Part shown: positions 1 through 9,432 of the stretch, piece after piece | Layout of the letters: every line of letters begins with the position of its first letter | How positions within the stretch are numbered: the first letter of the stretch is position 1 | DNA from: Bathynomus jamesi | Taxonomy: Eukaryota > Arthropoda > Malacostraca > Isopoda > Cirolanidae | Assembly (NCBI GenBank): GCA_023014485.1 | Contig: JAJOZX010005525.1 | Location: forward strand, 253,077 to 317,076 | Direction of reading: 5' to 3' | Length of the DNA stretch: 64,000 bases | Notes under the pieces: generated by a model | What the model saw: the letters and a program-made list of their open reading frames with translations, nothing else | What the model was told of the DNA's origin: nothing | Database searches by the model: none | Position numbers and translations under genes: made by a program

Positions 1-61
1 GTCGTGAAAAAATTTGTCTGATCCAAAGGGGTCGCAAGTGAAAAAAGTTTGAGAAGCCCTG
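1..61. mobile_element. hAT transposon terminus (right end only)
   Basis: The minus-strand reading starts CAGGGCTTCTCAAAC (ending at base 61) and continues into a CGACCCC stretch. This is the typical terminal inverted repeat of animal hAT elements. The bases just outside, 62-69 (ctgtagac), fit the hAT 8-bp target-site pattern nTnnnnAn. Only the last 61 bases lie in the window, so no transposase can be judged. Confidence 0.7.
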
Positions 62-616
62 CTGTAGACTATAGAGAACGACTAATTCGGCAAATATCCA
101 AAATCATGGCATGATACCTAAGTTATTTGGACTCAGGTCTAAATTATTTGCTCAAATGCAATCTACAGAAGATCTACAGAAGCTAAGGCTAACAAAGACC
201 CTAAGATCCACTCTAAGGCTAGCCCGAAAGAAAGGAAAGAGTAGGGGGTTAAGAGAAGAGAAGAGAATAAGGGGTTAAGTAAGGAGCAACACCTATCATT
301 CGTGGGTTAACATTCATTCAGAAAAAGAGGAAAAAAGTCTCACCATCATCATCCGCCGGCCACTGCCGACAAGTCAGAAAAATAGTCGGAGAAAATAGGA
401 GAGGGGTGAAAGATGAAAAGAAGTAAAATAAGAAGGCTTACAAACCATGCAAACACAGTCTTAACTCACTGTCATACCATGCAAACTACAAACATGCAAG
501 TAAAGAGTTAGAGACATGCAAAGTAAGGAGAGGATAAAAAAAAAAAAGTAGGTAAAGTTAAACAAAAAGTGGGTTAGTTTACGCTACGAGCTACATCTAC
601 ATTCGTGTTAGTCTAA
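62..616. other. Unassigned AT/purine-rich DNA
   Basis: About 550 bases with no supportable gene. The purine-rich plus strand contains short GA-rich runs near 220-290 and 390-430 and an A-run near 536-547. No splice-flanked open frame or RNA gene was recognised. Confidence 0.5.
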
Positions 617-1800
617 TTTTTTTTTTTTTTTTTAATAATTTTATTGCTGGCATCACACGCTGGCATGTCACAAGCTGGCATTAATCGTCAACAGACTCAT
701 CCTCGAGCACCACCACCAGAGCTCCTGTTGTTAACTTTCTTTTTTAATTTTAAACAACGTTAATATTTTTAAAATGTCTGTCAAGACGGTTCTTAAACAT
801 ATTAACGCTGGTAGAATGAACGACTGAAGCGGGAAGATTATTCCATTTATCAATTACTTTAAACGTAAAGAAGTTTTTAGCGATATTAGTAATGAAACGT
901 CTGCCACGCAACTTAAATCCGTTATTGCGAGTATTACTATTATCGAAAGTGAACAATTTGTCAAAATTTACGTTATCGATGTTATTAACGATTTTGAAAA
1001 CTTCAATAAGCTCCCCCCTTAATCTTCTAGTTTCGAGTGAATACAGGTCTAACTCTTTAATCCTATCTTCATAAGGCTTATTGCGCAATGACGGAATAAG
1101 TTTCGTGGCACGACGCTGAACCCTTTCTAACCTATCATTATCCTCACGCAAGTACGAGCACCAAAACTGAACGGCATATTCTAAATGAGGCCTGACTAGG
1201 GACTTGTAAAGGGGCAATATAATATCCTTCGATTTAAATTCGAAATTACGCGCTATGAAGCCTAACATCCTATTAGCTTTTGCGCAAGACTCCAGGCACT
1301 GGTTCCTAACCTTTAAATCTTTAGTTACGCGTACGCATAAATCTACTTCCTCGTCAACGCTCGCTAACTCCCTATCATCCATCGTGTACGCGTAATTATT
1401 GTTGCGAGAACCTATATGCAAAACTTTACATTTATCTACGTTAAATTGCATCTGCCACTTAACTGTCCACTCCATAATCCTATCTACATCGTCTTGGATC
1501 CTATTTCTATCGTCCTCATTAACAACCTTACCGCCTATTTTAGTATCGTCCGCGAATTTTGACACGTTACTAGTCAATCCTACATCTATGTCGTTAATGT
1601 AAATTACGAATAGCAATGGGCCTAACACTGAACCCTGTGGGACACCGCTACCTACATCTAACCACCCCGATTCACTACCATTAACTACGACCCTCTGCCT
1701 CCTAGCACGAAGCCATTCTTCTAACCAGTTAGCTACCTGACCGCGTATACCGTGCGCTTTAACCTTCGCAATTAGTCTCCTATGCGGAGACTTAGTCTTC
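617..1800 (-). mobile_element. 5'-truncated non-LTR retrotransposon (CR1/L2-like)
   Basis: A T-run at 617-633, read on the minus strand as a poly(A) tail, marks the 3' end. A 3' UTR (634-749) and a reverse transcriptase frame lie upstream of it on the minus strand. Homology stops abruptly near 1800, as expected for a copy truncated by incomplete reverse transcription. The assignment to CR1/L2 rests on the RT and C-terminal motifs only; another LINE clade is possible. Confidence 0.75.
750..1800 (-). pseudogene. Reverse transcriptase C-terminal half, non-LTR retrotransposon
   Basis: This would be the RNA-dependent DNA polymerase used for target-primed integration. The open frame runs without a stop from about 1800 down to TAA at 750-752, about 350 codons. 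In order it shows a PHRRL-like segment, SGVPQGSVLGPLLF (RT motif B region, about 1620-1660), FADDTKI (catalytic Asp-Asp box, near 1545), and the thumb/C-terminal block with RPHLEYA and ERVQRRATK. The apurinic endonuclease domain and the first RT motifs are missing at the truncation near 1800. The surviving frame is clean, so this fragment is not ancient. It cannot be autonomous. Confidence 0.8.
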
Positions 1801-2335
1801 CTACGTGAAGAATCTAATGATCAAATTCCTCAGTGAACCTCTCACGCGCTCTCATTTCGAGGAAGTCACGGTCGTCTCACTAATAGATAGTTTATCCATT
1901 GTTTTAAGTGGTAACCTATTCCATCTTATGAAAGTCATTAGTCTAAAGCAAGACTGGTGGGCCGTGAATCAGAGAAATTTGCATTTGATTTGTTCATCGT
2001 AATTATTACGTAATATAGTATACTGTATATAGTAGTATATAAGAATTTATTGGTAGCATATCATATGACAATTCCCATAAACATGTGATGGCCTCGATGT
2101 TGCCAGTTTTTATTTTTTTCCTGAAACTATTACCTTCTCATAGTTTGTTTCAACAATGCATATATTATCATTTCCACGAGCGTAGACATTGCAAGAAAAG
2201 ATTCTAACTAAGAATAAGTAAAGTTCTTTCATGGTCACAATATATGCTTTTATAGATGTCAAACATAAAAATATAATAAAATTCTATATTAACATAAATA
2301 TATATTCGATACACATTTACGTCATGGCTTTAATA
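1801..2335. other. Unassigned AT-rich DNA
   Basis: No recognisable gene. An AT-rich stretch near 2005-2045 and T-runs are present, plus only short random open frames. Confidence 0.5.
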
Positions 2336-2582
2336 TCAGTATTTCGTATAGCTTCCTCCGGCTTCAATAATTTCTTGCAATCGTTGCGGCATAGAAGAGG
2401 CCAGATTGTAGGGAATGTTTGGTGTTCGACGTAAGCTCTCCCAACTATTCCTCGTGTGAGCTAAAAGTGCTTCAAATGTTCTTTCATTGCGTTGCTCCCA
2501 TTCGTTAATCATTATTGCCCAAAGGTTTTCAATCGGATTCAAATCAGGAGAACGTGGTGGCAGAATTAGATTAATAATCTCT
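2336..2582 (-). pseudogene. Tc1-like transposase C-terminal fragment
   Basis: Cut-and-paste DDE transposase of the Tc1 group. The minus-strand frame carries PPRSPDLNPIENLW, the hallmark motif around the third catalytic acidic residue, followed by a tail ending MPQRLQEIIEAGGSYTKY, the usual Tc1 C-terminus, with its stop at 2336. The helix-turn-helix domain and first two catalytic aspartates are absent. The frame continues upstream to 2713, but that part (rich in Arg/Glu) does not resemble transposase, so homology is taken to end near 2582. It is a dead fragment. Confidence 0.8.
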
Positions 2583-3120
2583 GGCTCCCTTTTCTCCTCC
2601 CTTCGTAATTCCCCACCCAACCTCGTTTCCTTCGACATAGCAACGCTTACCTCCATCCTCATTCCATTTCCTTCATTAAACCTATTATCGCTTTTACTGT
2701 CCCTTCCTTCCATCCTTCAATGCCAGCGTTCTTAAACCTAGCACATAAATTATATAATATGGAATCTAACACCTTAGATCTCTACGCATTCATGTTACTT
2801 GAAGATGCCTGTGTCTTAGGGGAATCTAAGTGTTGAGAGTGGGCTTGAGGTGTAGTCTATAGATTACTACATATGACCTTGAACGCTCCAACTATTTAAA
2901 AATTATTATTTATTACGCACATCATATGAATTTAAGTATCTTACACTATAGGAATGGAATTGAATCCTACCAGAGTTAAAAAGTCCCAAAATATGATAGA
3001 TTATTTTGAATTATGAGGTTACTAAGAGAAAAGGATTTGGGATAGAGCGGAAGGCAGAGAGTATATTTTCTCGAGTTTCGGTTATTATTAACTTTATATG
3101 GATACATTGCCATGCGGTGT
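2583..3120. other. Unassigned intergenic DNA
   Basis: No gene, repeat border or RNA feature recognised. Base composition is moderately AT-rich. Confidence 0.4.
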
Positions 3121-3121
3121 G

Positions 3122-3123
<2 letters not shown>

Positions 3124-3156
<33 letters not shown>

Positions 3157-3211
3157 GGAGAGAGAGACACACACAGAAAGAGACTCACAGAGAGAGAGAG
3201 AGAGAGAGAGA
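3124..3211. repeat. (GA)n compound microsatellite
   Basis: Almost uninterrupted GA dinucleotides broken by short CAC-containing interruptions. It generates spurious Arg-Glu and Ser-Leu open frames on the two strands. Confidence 0.95.
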
Positions 3212-3374
3212 CAGAGAGCTTTTAAATCACACTTTTTAAGTGGTTTGTGGGTAAGAGCTTCACGTGTTATTGTAGTCCAGGGTAGTTTATGTGGAGGTGT
3301 TAACGTAACTTGCACTTGGGACTGTTAATTGTAAGACAACTACCATAGCTGGGACTGAGACACGTTATCCCCTG

Positions 3375-3404
3375 CATACTCTATATATATCTATATAGAG
3401 TATG
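3375..3404. repeat. Short perfect AT-rich palindrome
   Basis: Arms CATACTCTATATA and TATATAGAGTATG (13 bp each) are separated by 4 bases. It could form a cruciform. No flanking element was recognised. Confidence 0.75.
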
Positions 3405-3723
3405 TCTATATATAAATAGATAGTGATCGACACAATGATAATGTGGACGTCATTGATGGGGTTAGAGCAATTATGTGCACCAATCCGAACACACCTCCGC
3501 TGCCATAAGGACCGCCCATTTTATACCTAACAAACTAGCTTGGGACGAGACAGAGGCGCGAGACTTATTGTAAGCACTGTACATTAGGTGCAAGAACAGT
3601 AATAATACGAATTATATCCAGGAATAAATGGTGTTATTTAACATATATACATATACATATAAAAATAATACAGATAGTACACAAGAAGTCAATATATGAC
3701 AAAAGCCGCAACACATGTTTAAT
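3405..3723. other. Unassigned intergenic DNA
   Basis: About 320 bases with nothing recognised apart from mild AT richness. Confidence 0.4.
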
Positions 3724-3740
3724 ATATATATCTATATATA

Positions 3741-3782
<42 letters not shown>

Positions 3783-3828
3783 TCAATAATGGAGATACAT
3801 GGATTAAGGTGGGTTTCTACAACGCTTA

Positions 3829-3860
<32 letters not shown>
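3724..3860. repeat. Two (TA)n microsatellites
   Basis: TA dinucleotide runs at about 3724-3779 and 3832-3860 flank a short unique stretch. Confidence 0.9.
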
Positions 3861-3863
<3 letters not shown>

Positions 3864-4196
3864 GCAAACACAAAAGGAAAAAGAAAAACGATTCCAAGGC
3901 CTTTAGTGTATTCAGAGCTACACCTCGTCAGGGAATGAAGTGAGAAGGCAAGATGCCCATGGATATATACAACGTTGCGGAAACCAAAACAATTAGCACA
4001 TACTTAACAAGAGTTACTGAGAGGCAAAAGGAATTTTAACAAGATATTGTCAATTTTGTACATTCCCGCACTGTTATTGAAATTGTTTTTAAAATGGATA
4101 AATACACATTCTAGAATATTTCTTTTAATTATATCTCTGTTTTTAACAAGCGCTTTAGAACTATCCCACTTGATGCTATGATTACTGTACATCTAT
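3861..4196 (-). pseudogene. Penelope-like element GIY-YIG endonuclease remnant
   Basis: The minus-strand frame at 4004-4192 carries HSIKWDSSKAL, a run with RNILECVFI and an N-rich segment ending GMYKIDN. This follows the late part of the GIY-YIG nuclease of Penelope-like elements (pattern H..I.WD.AK.L....R...E....N...G). Downstream on the same strand, around 3905-3945, lies the kind of 'CCTGACGAGGTG' sequence often seen after such genes. The reverse transcriptase and the start of the nuclease are missing. (TA)n runs bound both sides. Identification is by pattern only. Confidence 0.55.
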
Positions 4197-4242
4197 ATAT
4201 ATCGTTAAACAATGCATTAGAATTATCGCATGATGGTGTATA

Positions 4243-4244
4243 AT

Positions 4245-4275
<31 letters not shown>
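4243..4275. repeat. (TA)n microsatellite
   Basis: A run of TA dinucleotides. Confidence 0.9.
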
Positions 4276-4279
<4 letters not shown>

Positions 4280-4359
4280 TAAGTACAGAAGAATTCTATA
4301 TACATCAAAATACACGTTTAATATATATATCATACAAGTAAAAAATGGGAATACATGCT

Positions 4360-4728
4360 TTAAGTTCTACCATGCTTAAATAAAATAGTAAACTCGCACG
4401 TGATCGAGTCCACACTTACAGCCTTATTGCTCTGTAGTACACAATAAATGCGATTTAACATTAATTTACCACTCAAAGTATGCGGGTATCTATATTCAAT
4501 ATAAAGACTTTCAACTCGTTTAACAGTAATTGTACCTACTTTACAATTGGGGGATAAACTATCACGCTCTTTAAACGCGGATAGAATACAGCCAAAAGCA
4601 CGCACAAAGATGACATCGTTTGCTACAACATCACCATTAAATTCAAGTTTATAAATACTCCTTTCCATACGGTTGTTTATTCTTTCAACGGTGACCTTTT
4701 CAACTGTAAATTCTTCTTCACAACTCAT
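4360..4728 (-). CDS. Unknown 122-residue protein beside the Maverick-like block
   Basis: An intact frame with a genuine ATG at 4728, starting MSCEEEFTVEKVTVERI and ending at 4360. The protein is a mixed alpha/beta-looking chain with no signal peptide or membrane segment. I do not recognise it. It lies downstream, on the same strand, of two other minus-strand frames (4833-5373 and 5557-5784), so the three could be one transcription unit of the decayed element. Its integrity contrasts with the broken plus-strand genes nearby. It may be an element-encoded accessory protein or a chance frame. Confidence 0.4.
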   Translation of the reverse strand: MSCEEEFTVEKVTVERINNRMERSIYKLEFNGDVVANDVIFVRAFGCILSAFKERDSLSPNCKVGTITVKRVESLYIEYRYPHTLSGKLMLNRIYCVLQSNKAVSVDSITCEFTILFKHGRT

Positions 4729-4832
4729 ATCGGCAATTGAAGTACGTTTCTAAATCGTGGCGACAACTGTGTCTTTTATAAAGAAATAATTCTTCAGGGT
4801 GAACAGTGAAGCTAAGTTCAGCCATGTACCGT

Positions 4833-5373
4833 TCAGCACTGTACTTCTAAATATGCAGCCAGTTCCAAACCATTCTCGCCTTGTTCGGCTCCACAATTGG
4901 TAAAATCATTGAGCAGGACGGTGTACGCGTATTCAAGAACCGTATCAAAATAACGCATTTCAGCAGCAAGGGCGTCTAATATAGGTTTCATTTTACGGAA
5001 GCCGACGACTTCAAACATTCTGTCGAGAATGAAACGGCTTCGTGTGGGGATAAGAGCGTTATTGTCAGCAGCATTCTTCCACATCAACCTTATATCAACG
5101 CAGGGTTGTTTTGTATCACGATTTACGGATAGGGTACAAATAATGGCGTATGAGTGTGGTTCGCTAATCTCTTCTCTCTTTTGAGCCTACACCTGCAGGT
5201 ATTTTGTAACTGTCCTCGCCCCACTTCTCAACCAACATGAAGATTATATCCATCTCTTCAACACTTAAATAAATTATATTGCGTCTACCAGAGTTTGTAT
5301 GTCTACATTCCGTTTGAAGTACATAATTAACAACACCGGTATTACGCCTGAATACACGCACAGACTTCAGCAC
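4833..5373 (-). pseudogene. Unknown protein of about 180 codons, one frameshift
   Basis: Two minus-strand frames join. The first starts at 5373 and runs to a TAG near 5164, with RRNTGVVNYVLQTE and a NIIYLSVEEMD segment. The second is open from about 5190 through an internal Met at 5087 to the stop at 4833, with LDRMFEVVGFRKM and a C-terminal acidic/Ala-rich segment. The frames overlap in a consistent place, which suggests a single gene carrying one indel near 5170-5190. I do not recognise the product. Position and strand suggest it belongs with the neighbouring unknown frames to the same decayed element. Confidence 0.4.
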
Positions 5374-5556
5374 GGATACGTCTTATACTGCATTGAGGAT
5401 GCTGCTCAACGGAAGCTCCATCTTTTTATAGTTTTCTAATGTGAGGGGAGAACATCCAGATGGGGAAGCTCTGAGGCGTCTAGGGGCAGCAGACACATTG
5501 TTTTTGGATTCGGAGGGACAGTGCGGGTGGTTGGGGAGAGGCGGGGTGGGTATGAC

Positions 5557-5784
5557 TCACACGGGGTTGCTTCGATTCCAGGTGTTAGTGATTCGTGTAC
5601 GAGATTGTTCCAACATGAAAGATTCGCTGCGCGAATCATCCGAATACTTGTATCCCATTATACTGAGTAGGTGTTTAGAGAATTTTTCCATCCGCGATAT
5701 ATGAAGTAACATCGGTTTTAATGTTTTATCACACCCACTCCCCGGAATGCGTACCATATATCTACATTCAGGGGTATTCACCAT
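5557..5784 (-). CDS. Unknown short protein, upstream end possibly cut by mariner
   Basis: The minus-strand frame from an ATG at 5784 (MVNTPECRYMVRIPGSG) reaches a stop at 5557, about 75 residues. The frame is also open upstream to about 5850, where mariner sequence begins, so the true start may have been displaced by that insertion. Not recognised. It is colinear with 4833-5373 and 4360-4728. Confidence 0.35.
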   Translation of the reverse strand: MVNTPECRYMVRIPGSGCDKTLKPMLLHISRMEKFSKHLLSIMGYKYSDDSRSESFMLEQSRTRITNTWNRSNPV

Positions 5785-5852
5785 TGTACCACGGCCACCT
5801 TTTCTTTTTCTTTCCAAGTTTCCTTTAAGTTCCAGAAATTTTGTACACAAGT

Positions 5853-6850
5853 AGTTACATACCTATTTTACAAGTTTTTATTTTTCCACATAAGCTCCAT
5901 CCTTTTCTACGGCTTCTCTCTACCTCGAAACAAAGGCCTTTATTCCTTGCTGGTAAAGGTCCACTGGGTTCCGCAGGAGCCACCTCTTAACCTCCTCAAC
6001 AACCTCATCGTCACTCTGAAACTTTCTTCCACGAATAGCATCCTTCACTGGCTCAAACAAATGGAAGTCTGAAGGTGCCAGATCCGGGCTAGATGGAGGG
6101 TGGGATAACACATTCAAGCGCATTTTTGTGATGGCCTCTCTTGTTTGCAAAATGTTGTGTGGTCTTGCGTTATCGTGTGCAAAAGAAGGACGTCTTCCAG
6201 GTTTCTCTCCGGTCGAACTCGCTTTATACGTCTCTGGAGTCTCTGTAGGGTAGCAATATATGCCTCTGAGTTGATTGTTTGTCCTTTCTTCATAATGTCC
6301 GCCAGAATCACCCCTTTCATGTCCCAGAAGATGGTGGCCATAACCTTTCCTGCAGAGGGAGCCATTTTGAACTTTTTCTTGCGTGGGCAGTTTGCATGAT
6401 GCCACTCCATGGATTGACGTTTTGTTTCAGGTTCAAAGGTACCCAATTCTCATCCCCAGTCACAATTCGTGAAAGGAAGTCATCCCCTTCTGTCTCGTAT
6501 CGAACCAACGACTCAGAAGCAATTTCTTTTCTTTGGGCTTTGTCATCTTCAGTCAGTTCGCGAGGAACAAACCGTGAACACACTTTTGAGTATCCCAGTT
6601 GCTGAATTATCGTATTCACACTTCCTTCACTAATTCCTAGCTCTAGTGATAGTTCCTTGTATGTGACGCGTCGATTTGACCGAATGATGCTGTTAACACG
6701 TTGCACAGTGTGAGATGTCACAGCCGATGCCGTGCGACCACTGCGTGGCTCATCATCGAGGCTGGCTCTCCCTCTCTCCGATGATCTCACACGTTTAGAC
6801 TAGCGTCCAACTGTGCCTAAAAGACATTTCAGTCCCATGGCCAATTATTT
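5853..6850 (-). mobile_element. Degraded mariner transposon
   Basis: It contains a mariner transposase in pieces. An AT-rich end resembling a mariner terminus (acacaagtagttacatacct, from about 5852) lies on the left. The right end is eroded, and a clear matching inverted repeat was not found. It separates the minus-strand frames at 5557-5784 and 6918-7145 and so probably inserted into the older element. Confidence 0.7.
5920..6810 (-). pseudogene. Mariner transposase (DD34D), frameshifted
   Basis: Cut-and-paste transposase that inserts at TA. On the minus strand, a helix-turn-helix region (RVTYKELSLELGISEGSVN, about 6680-6620) is followed by the first catalytic Asp in TGDENWV (about 6450). 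The second is in HDNARPH (about 6165) and the third in SPDLAPSDFHLF (about 6080). Each catalytic residue is preserved, but the reading frame changes near 6440 and near 6170. A TAG also replaces a conserved Trp codon near 6800, upstream of the SERGRASLDDEPRSGR segment. The N-terminal 60 or so residues are missing, so it is non-functional. Confidence 0.9.
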
Positions 6851-6917
6851 AGCTAAGAAAAAAGTATGTGGCAAAATATATTGACTGCCCCTAGTACTTT
6901 CTCGAACTATGCAAATT

Positions 6918-7145
6918 TTATTCACACTTCGGCAATCTATTTGAGAGAAACATGTGTCCGTACTTGTCCTTTTTGCTGGACAAACTATAGTAGTCCCTAA
7001 TCTCTACTAAAAACTCGCACAAGCCTTTAGCTGCAACTCCACTGCGCACCTCGTCATAATTTACATGGATGTAGTGGTAGAAATATTTTAAGCTGTCCAT
7101 AATCACACGATTTACATTCACAAGGATTTGAACATGGTTGGACAC
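6918..7145 (-). CDS. Unknown minus-strand frame of about 75 codons
   Basis: Open from 7145 (no ATG there; the first in-frame Met is at about 7100) to a TAA at 6918. It contains DSLKYFYHYIHVNYDEV and a Tyr/Lys-rich end. Not recognised. It lies divergent to the plus-strand structural genes and could be the opposite transcription unit of the Maverick-like element, cut on its far side by mariner. A chance frame is possible. Confidence 0.3.
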   Translation of the reverse strand: MSNHVQILVNVNRVIMDSLKYFYHYIHVNYDEVRSGVAAKGLCEFLVEIRDYYSLSSKKDKYGHMFLSNRLPKCE

Positions 7146-7168
7146 GTGAGATTTTTAAAGTTAGGGCT

Positions 7169-7416
7169 ATGAGCTCTAAAGCCGAGGTGATGTTGTATTA
7201 CGTTCAAGATTTGAATGGGGAAGAAATTGCAGGGGGCTTTTATGGTGAGGAGCTAGAGAAAGTGTCGTTTAATTTAGGAAAAAAGTGTTTAAAATTGAAA
7301 AAAATTTAGGAAGCAAAGGTTCAGGAAAATGGAAAATGTACCTGGTGAAATGGCTAGGGTACCCAGAAAGCTTCAACATCTATATAAAAGCTGATGCAAT
7401 AATGAAGATTAAATAG
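7169..7416 (+). pseudogene. Maverick/Polinton-type integrase C-terminus (chromodomain)
   Basis: The last part of a retroviral-type integrase of a Maverick/Polinton-like element, where a chromodomain is thought to tether integration to chromatin. The first frame carries YYVQDLNGEEIAGGFYGEEL, the family's 'hinge'. It meets a TAG at 7307-7309. A second frame then reads YLVKWLGYPESFN, the core chromodomain motif, and ends at TAG 7414-7416. The integrase catalytic core is absent upstream, where the minus-strand frame lies instead, so the 5' part was lost by rearrangement. The next gene starts only 9 bases later, as in compact viral-type genomes. Confidence 0.6.
7381..7388 (+). promoter_or_regulatory. 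TATA box inside the integrase 3' end
   Basis: TATATAAA lies 37 bases before the ATG at 7425 and inside the coding end of the preceding gene. It would position transcription near 7411-7415 and give a leader of about ten bases. Confidence 0.5.
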
Positions 7417-7424
7417 TGTACAAC

Positions 7425-8301
7425 ATGGCGCCTAACCACTTCTACGTCACACTCCCGTCCTCTTCTTCTCTCTCTGTACGTCCTAACAACACCCTGGCCA
7501 ATTTTGTAACAGAATTCCATGGGCTCATTGAATTGGACGGTGAATCATATGAGGTGGGAATAGGCGAATTTCAATTGGCTACCAAGTTTCTAAGTATTGA
7601 TAATAAAGAACCCGTTTTTACACAGTACTACACTACAGAAGTAACACTAGGACCGGTCAACATGACACAGCCGAGGATGTTGTGAGAGACTTAAATGGTA
7701 GTTTGAAAAGTTCAAAACTTACGGCTGATTTTGAATATGAAATCGTAAACAAAGATACCCCGATACATACTTTGACTCTAAAATCAAAGGCTAACAGAAA
7801 TATTAAAGACAAAGGGCTGTTCAAAATTATAACCGAGGGCAGATATGGGGAAGCCTTCCAAAGAGATACTTTTCACGAATCACAACATGACTTGTGCAGC
7901 TTATTGTATCAGATGAAATTGGAGAAATTGACGATGGAGACCCTCCCCCGGACATGTGCTATATTTACAGCAATATCGTGGAACATCAGTGTGTTGGGGA
8001 TACCCAGGCACGGCTGCTGCGTAGCACCCACATTCCCATTCATAGAGGAAGGAGCTTAAGCATTACATACGACAAACCTCCTTATGTCAAAGTCGTAGCT
8101 AACCTACTAACCAGTATCTCAATATATATAAGAACGATTGAGTGGAAAAAGTTTCCATTCAGTGACGGGAGCTTAACAGTGAAGCCCCACTTCCGTCGCA
8201 CTGTGATAGTATGGCCCGATGGCCGTTCCAGTCTATCGAGGGGTGAGATACCAGCGCGGGAGTGGGATTGGTTCCAGGAAAGCGTTACAATCAGATCTTA
8301 A
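7425..8301 (+). pseudogene. Maverick-like structural protein, F54H12-associated family (frameshifted)
   Basis: Resembles the uncharacterised proteins encoded next to Maverick integrases in nematodes and arthropods, thought to be virion or structural components. The N-terminus reads FYVTLPSSSS, then PNNTLANFVTEF and the YEVGIGEFQ motif. After a frame change near 7680 and another near 7900-7930 the C-terminal half shows CYIYSNIVEHQCVGDTQARL and a YDKPPYVKV segment, again typical, ending at TAA 8299-8301. About 290 codons if read through. The ATG at 7425 is chosen because of the family start and the TATA box. Two indels make it a pseudogene. Family naming is from memory of motifs. Confidence 0.6.
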
Positions 8302-8317
8302 CTCTGTAGAATACATA

Positions 8318-8548
8318 ATGGCCGGGGCTAAGCCTAAAGAAGCTCTAAAAAAACACTTAAAGCGTACACGGGACTAAATCATCAAAGATGCAAAGAGAAA
8401 AATGCGTTGTGGCGGGAAGAAGAAGAGGCGCACTGTAAGGAGAAAGAAGAAGAAGGGGTTACCATCTCGTGGCGTTAAATGTAGAAGGACATCAAAAAAG
8501 AAGTGTTCTAAGCGCATGAAACCTATGGTTGACCATTTTTTTAACTGA
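8318..8548 (+). pseudogene. Small Lys/Arg-rich core-like protein, one nonsense codon
   Basis: A 76-codon frame from ATG 8318 to TGA 8546-8548 with one in-frame TAA at 8375-8377. It is extremely basic, with Lys/Arg clusters such as KKKRRTVRRKKKKG and four cysteines. Its size, charge and position between two structural genes recall the DNA-condensing core proteins of adenovirus-like and Maverick genomes. The analogy is structural, since such low-complexity basic proteins cannot be matched by motif. It lies 16 bases after the previous gene. Confidence 0.45.
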
Positions 8549-8628
8549 TATAAGCTCAGGACGTTACTCTCATGAATCATAGACTGTTTAGTACTTGACG
8601 AAAGAGGTGTCACTATTTCTGATGCGCC

Positions 8629-9432
8629 ATGGCACGTTTCAGCCATCCGTGTAGTTCACAATGTTGTAAATCGGAGCTGGCCCACTTTGACATGCCCCCG
8701 ACCCAAATATCTATAGAGCATAGCGACTTTATCACAGTTAATCCGCTAAGTAGCATTAGCTCGACGAAAGCTCATATAGAATTCGTGATCCCCAGCTCAG
8801 GCCCTTACTTTTTTGACCCAATCTGTGTGCCTATGTACGCTAAACTATGGATAGCCCATGCAGATGGAGCGGATTGCGAAAACGATTACGTTGTATACCC
8901 AGAAACAAACTTTCTACATTCTATATTCAGTCAGTGTGAGTGTATTTAAATCAGATGAACGTCTCGGCAGGGTCTGACTATTATCACCTACGGGCCTATC
9001 TTGAAAATGTCCTCAACCCTTGAAAAGAAGCGAAGGATATTAATTGGTATGCAGGAACACGCTTTTGTGAATGGAAAATACAAAAAGACAGCATTTAACT
9101 TCGAAAATTTTTGCTCGAGAGCGTATTGCAACCTTCTACATATTGCCGGTACTTGCAACGAATTAGGAATCGGCGTAACGCAGAAGGAATTCGTTGAGAG
9201 GGTCAATCTTTACCGCTTTGACCTCTCCCCCGACTTATCTGCGAGTATAAACACACACATAAGCCCACAGCAGAGTGGAAACATCTCAGTCAGATTGGAA
9301 TTTGCCAAGTCACTAGATGCCCATATTAGTGTAGTAGTTTACCCAGAGTCGCAAGCCCTAATCGAAGTTGACAGGTTTAGGGGTGCGGTCACAGACTTTG
9401 AAAAATGGACACGATTACACTCCAGAGAGTAA
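8629..9432 (+). pseudogene. F54H12.2-like structural protein (two compensating frameshifts)
   Basis: This matches the remembered pattern of the F54H12.2-like family: an N-terminus with SELAHFDMPPTQISIEH, then a segment with ADGADCENDYVVYPETNFLHSIFSQ, and a C-terminal region ending with VVVYPESQALIEVDRFRG. Likely a capsid or assembly component of a Maverick-like virus. The frame stops at TAA 8947-8949. The expected continuation (DYYHLRAYLENVL) sits in another frame across about 8945-9020, after which the first frame resumes to 9432. So two opposite indels bracket about 75 bases. About 265 codons overall. ATG 8629 agrees with the family's Cys-rich start. Confidence 0.65.

Noticed and set aside
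3094..3328. Open frames on both strands rich in Arg-Glu or Ser-Leu
   Set aside because: They are translations of the (GA)n microsatellite.
5441..5704. 87-codon plus-strand frame
   Set aside because: Antisense to the minus-strand frame at 5557-5784, no recognisable motif.
6145..6605. Plus-strand frames of 84-108 codons
   Set aside because: Antisense shadows of the mariner transposase.
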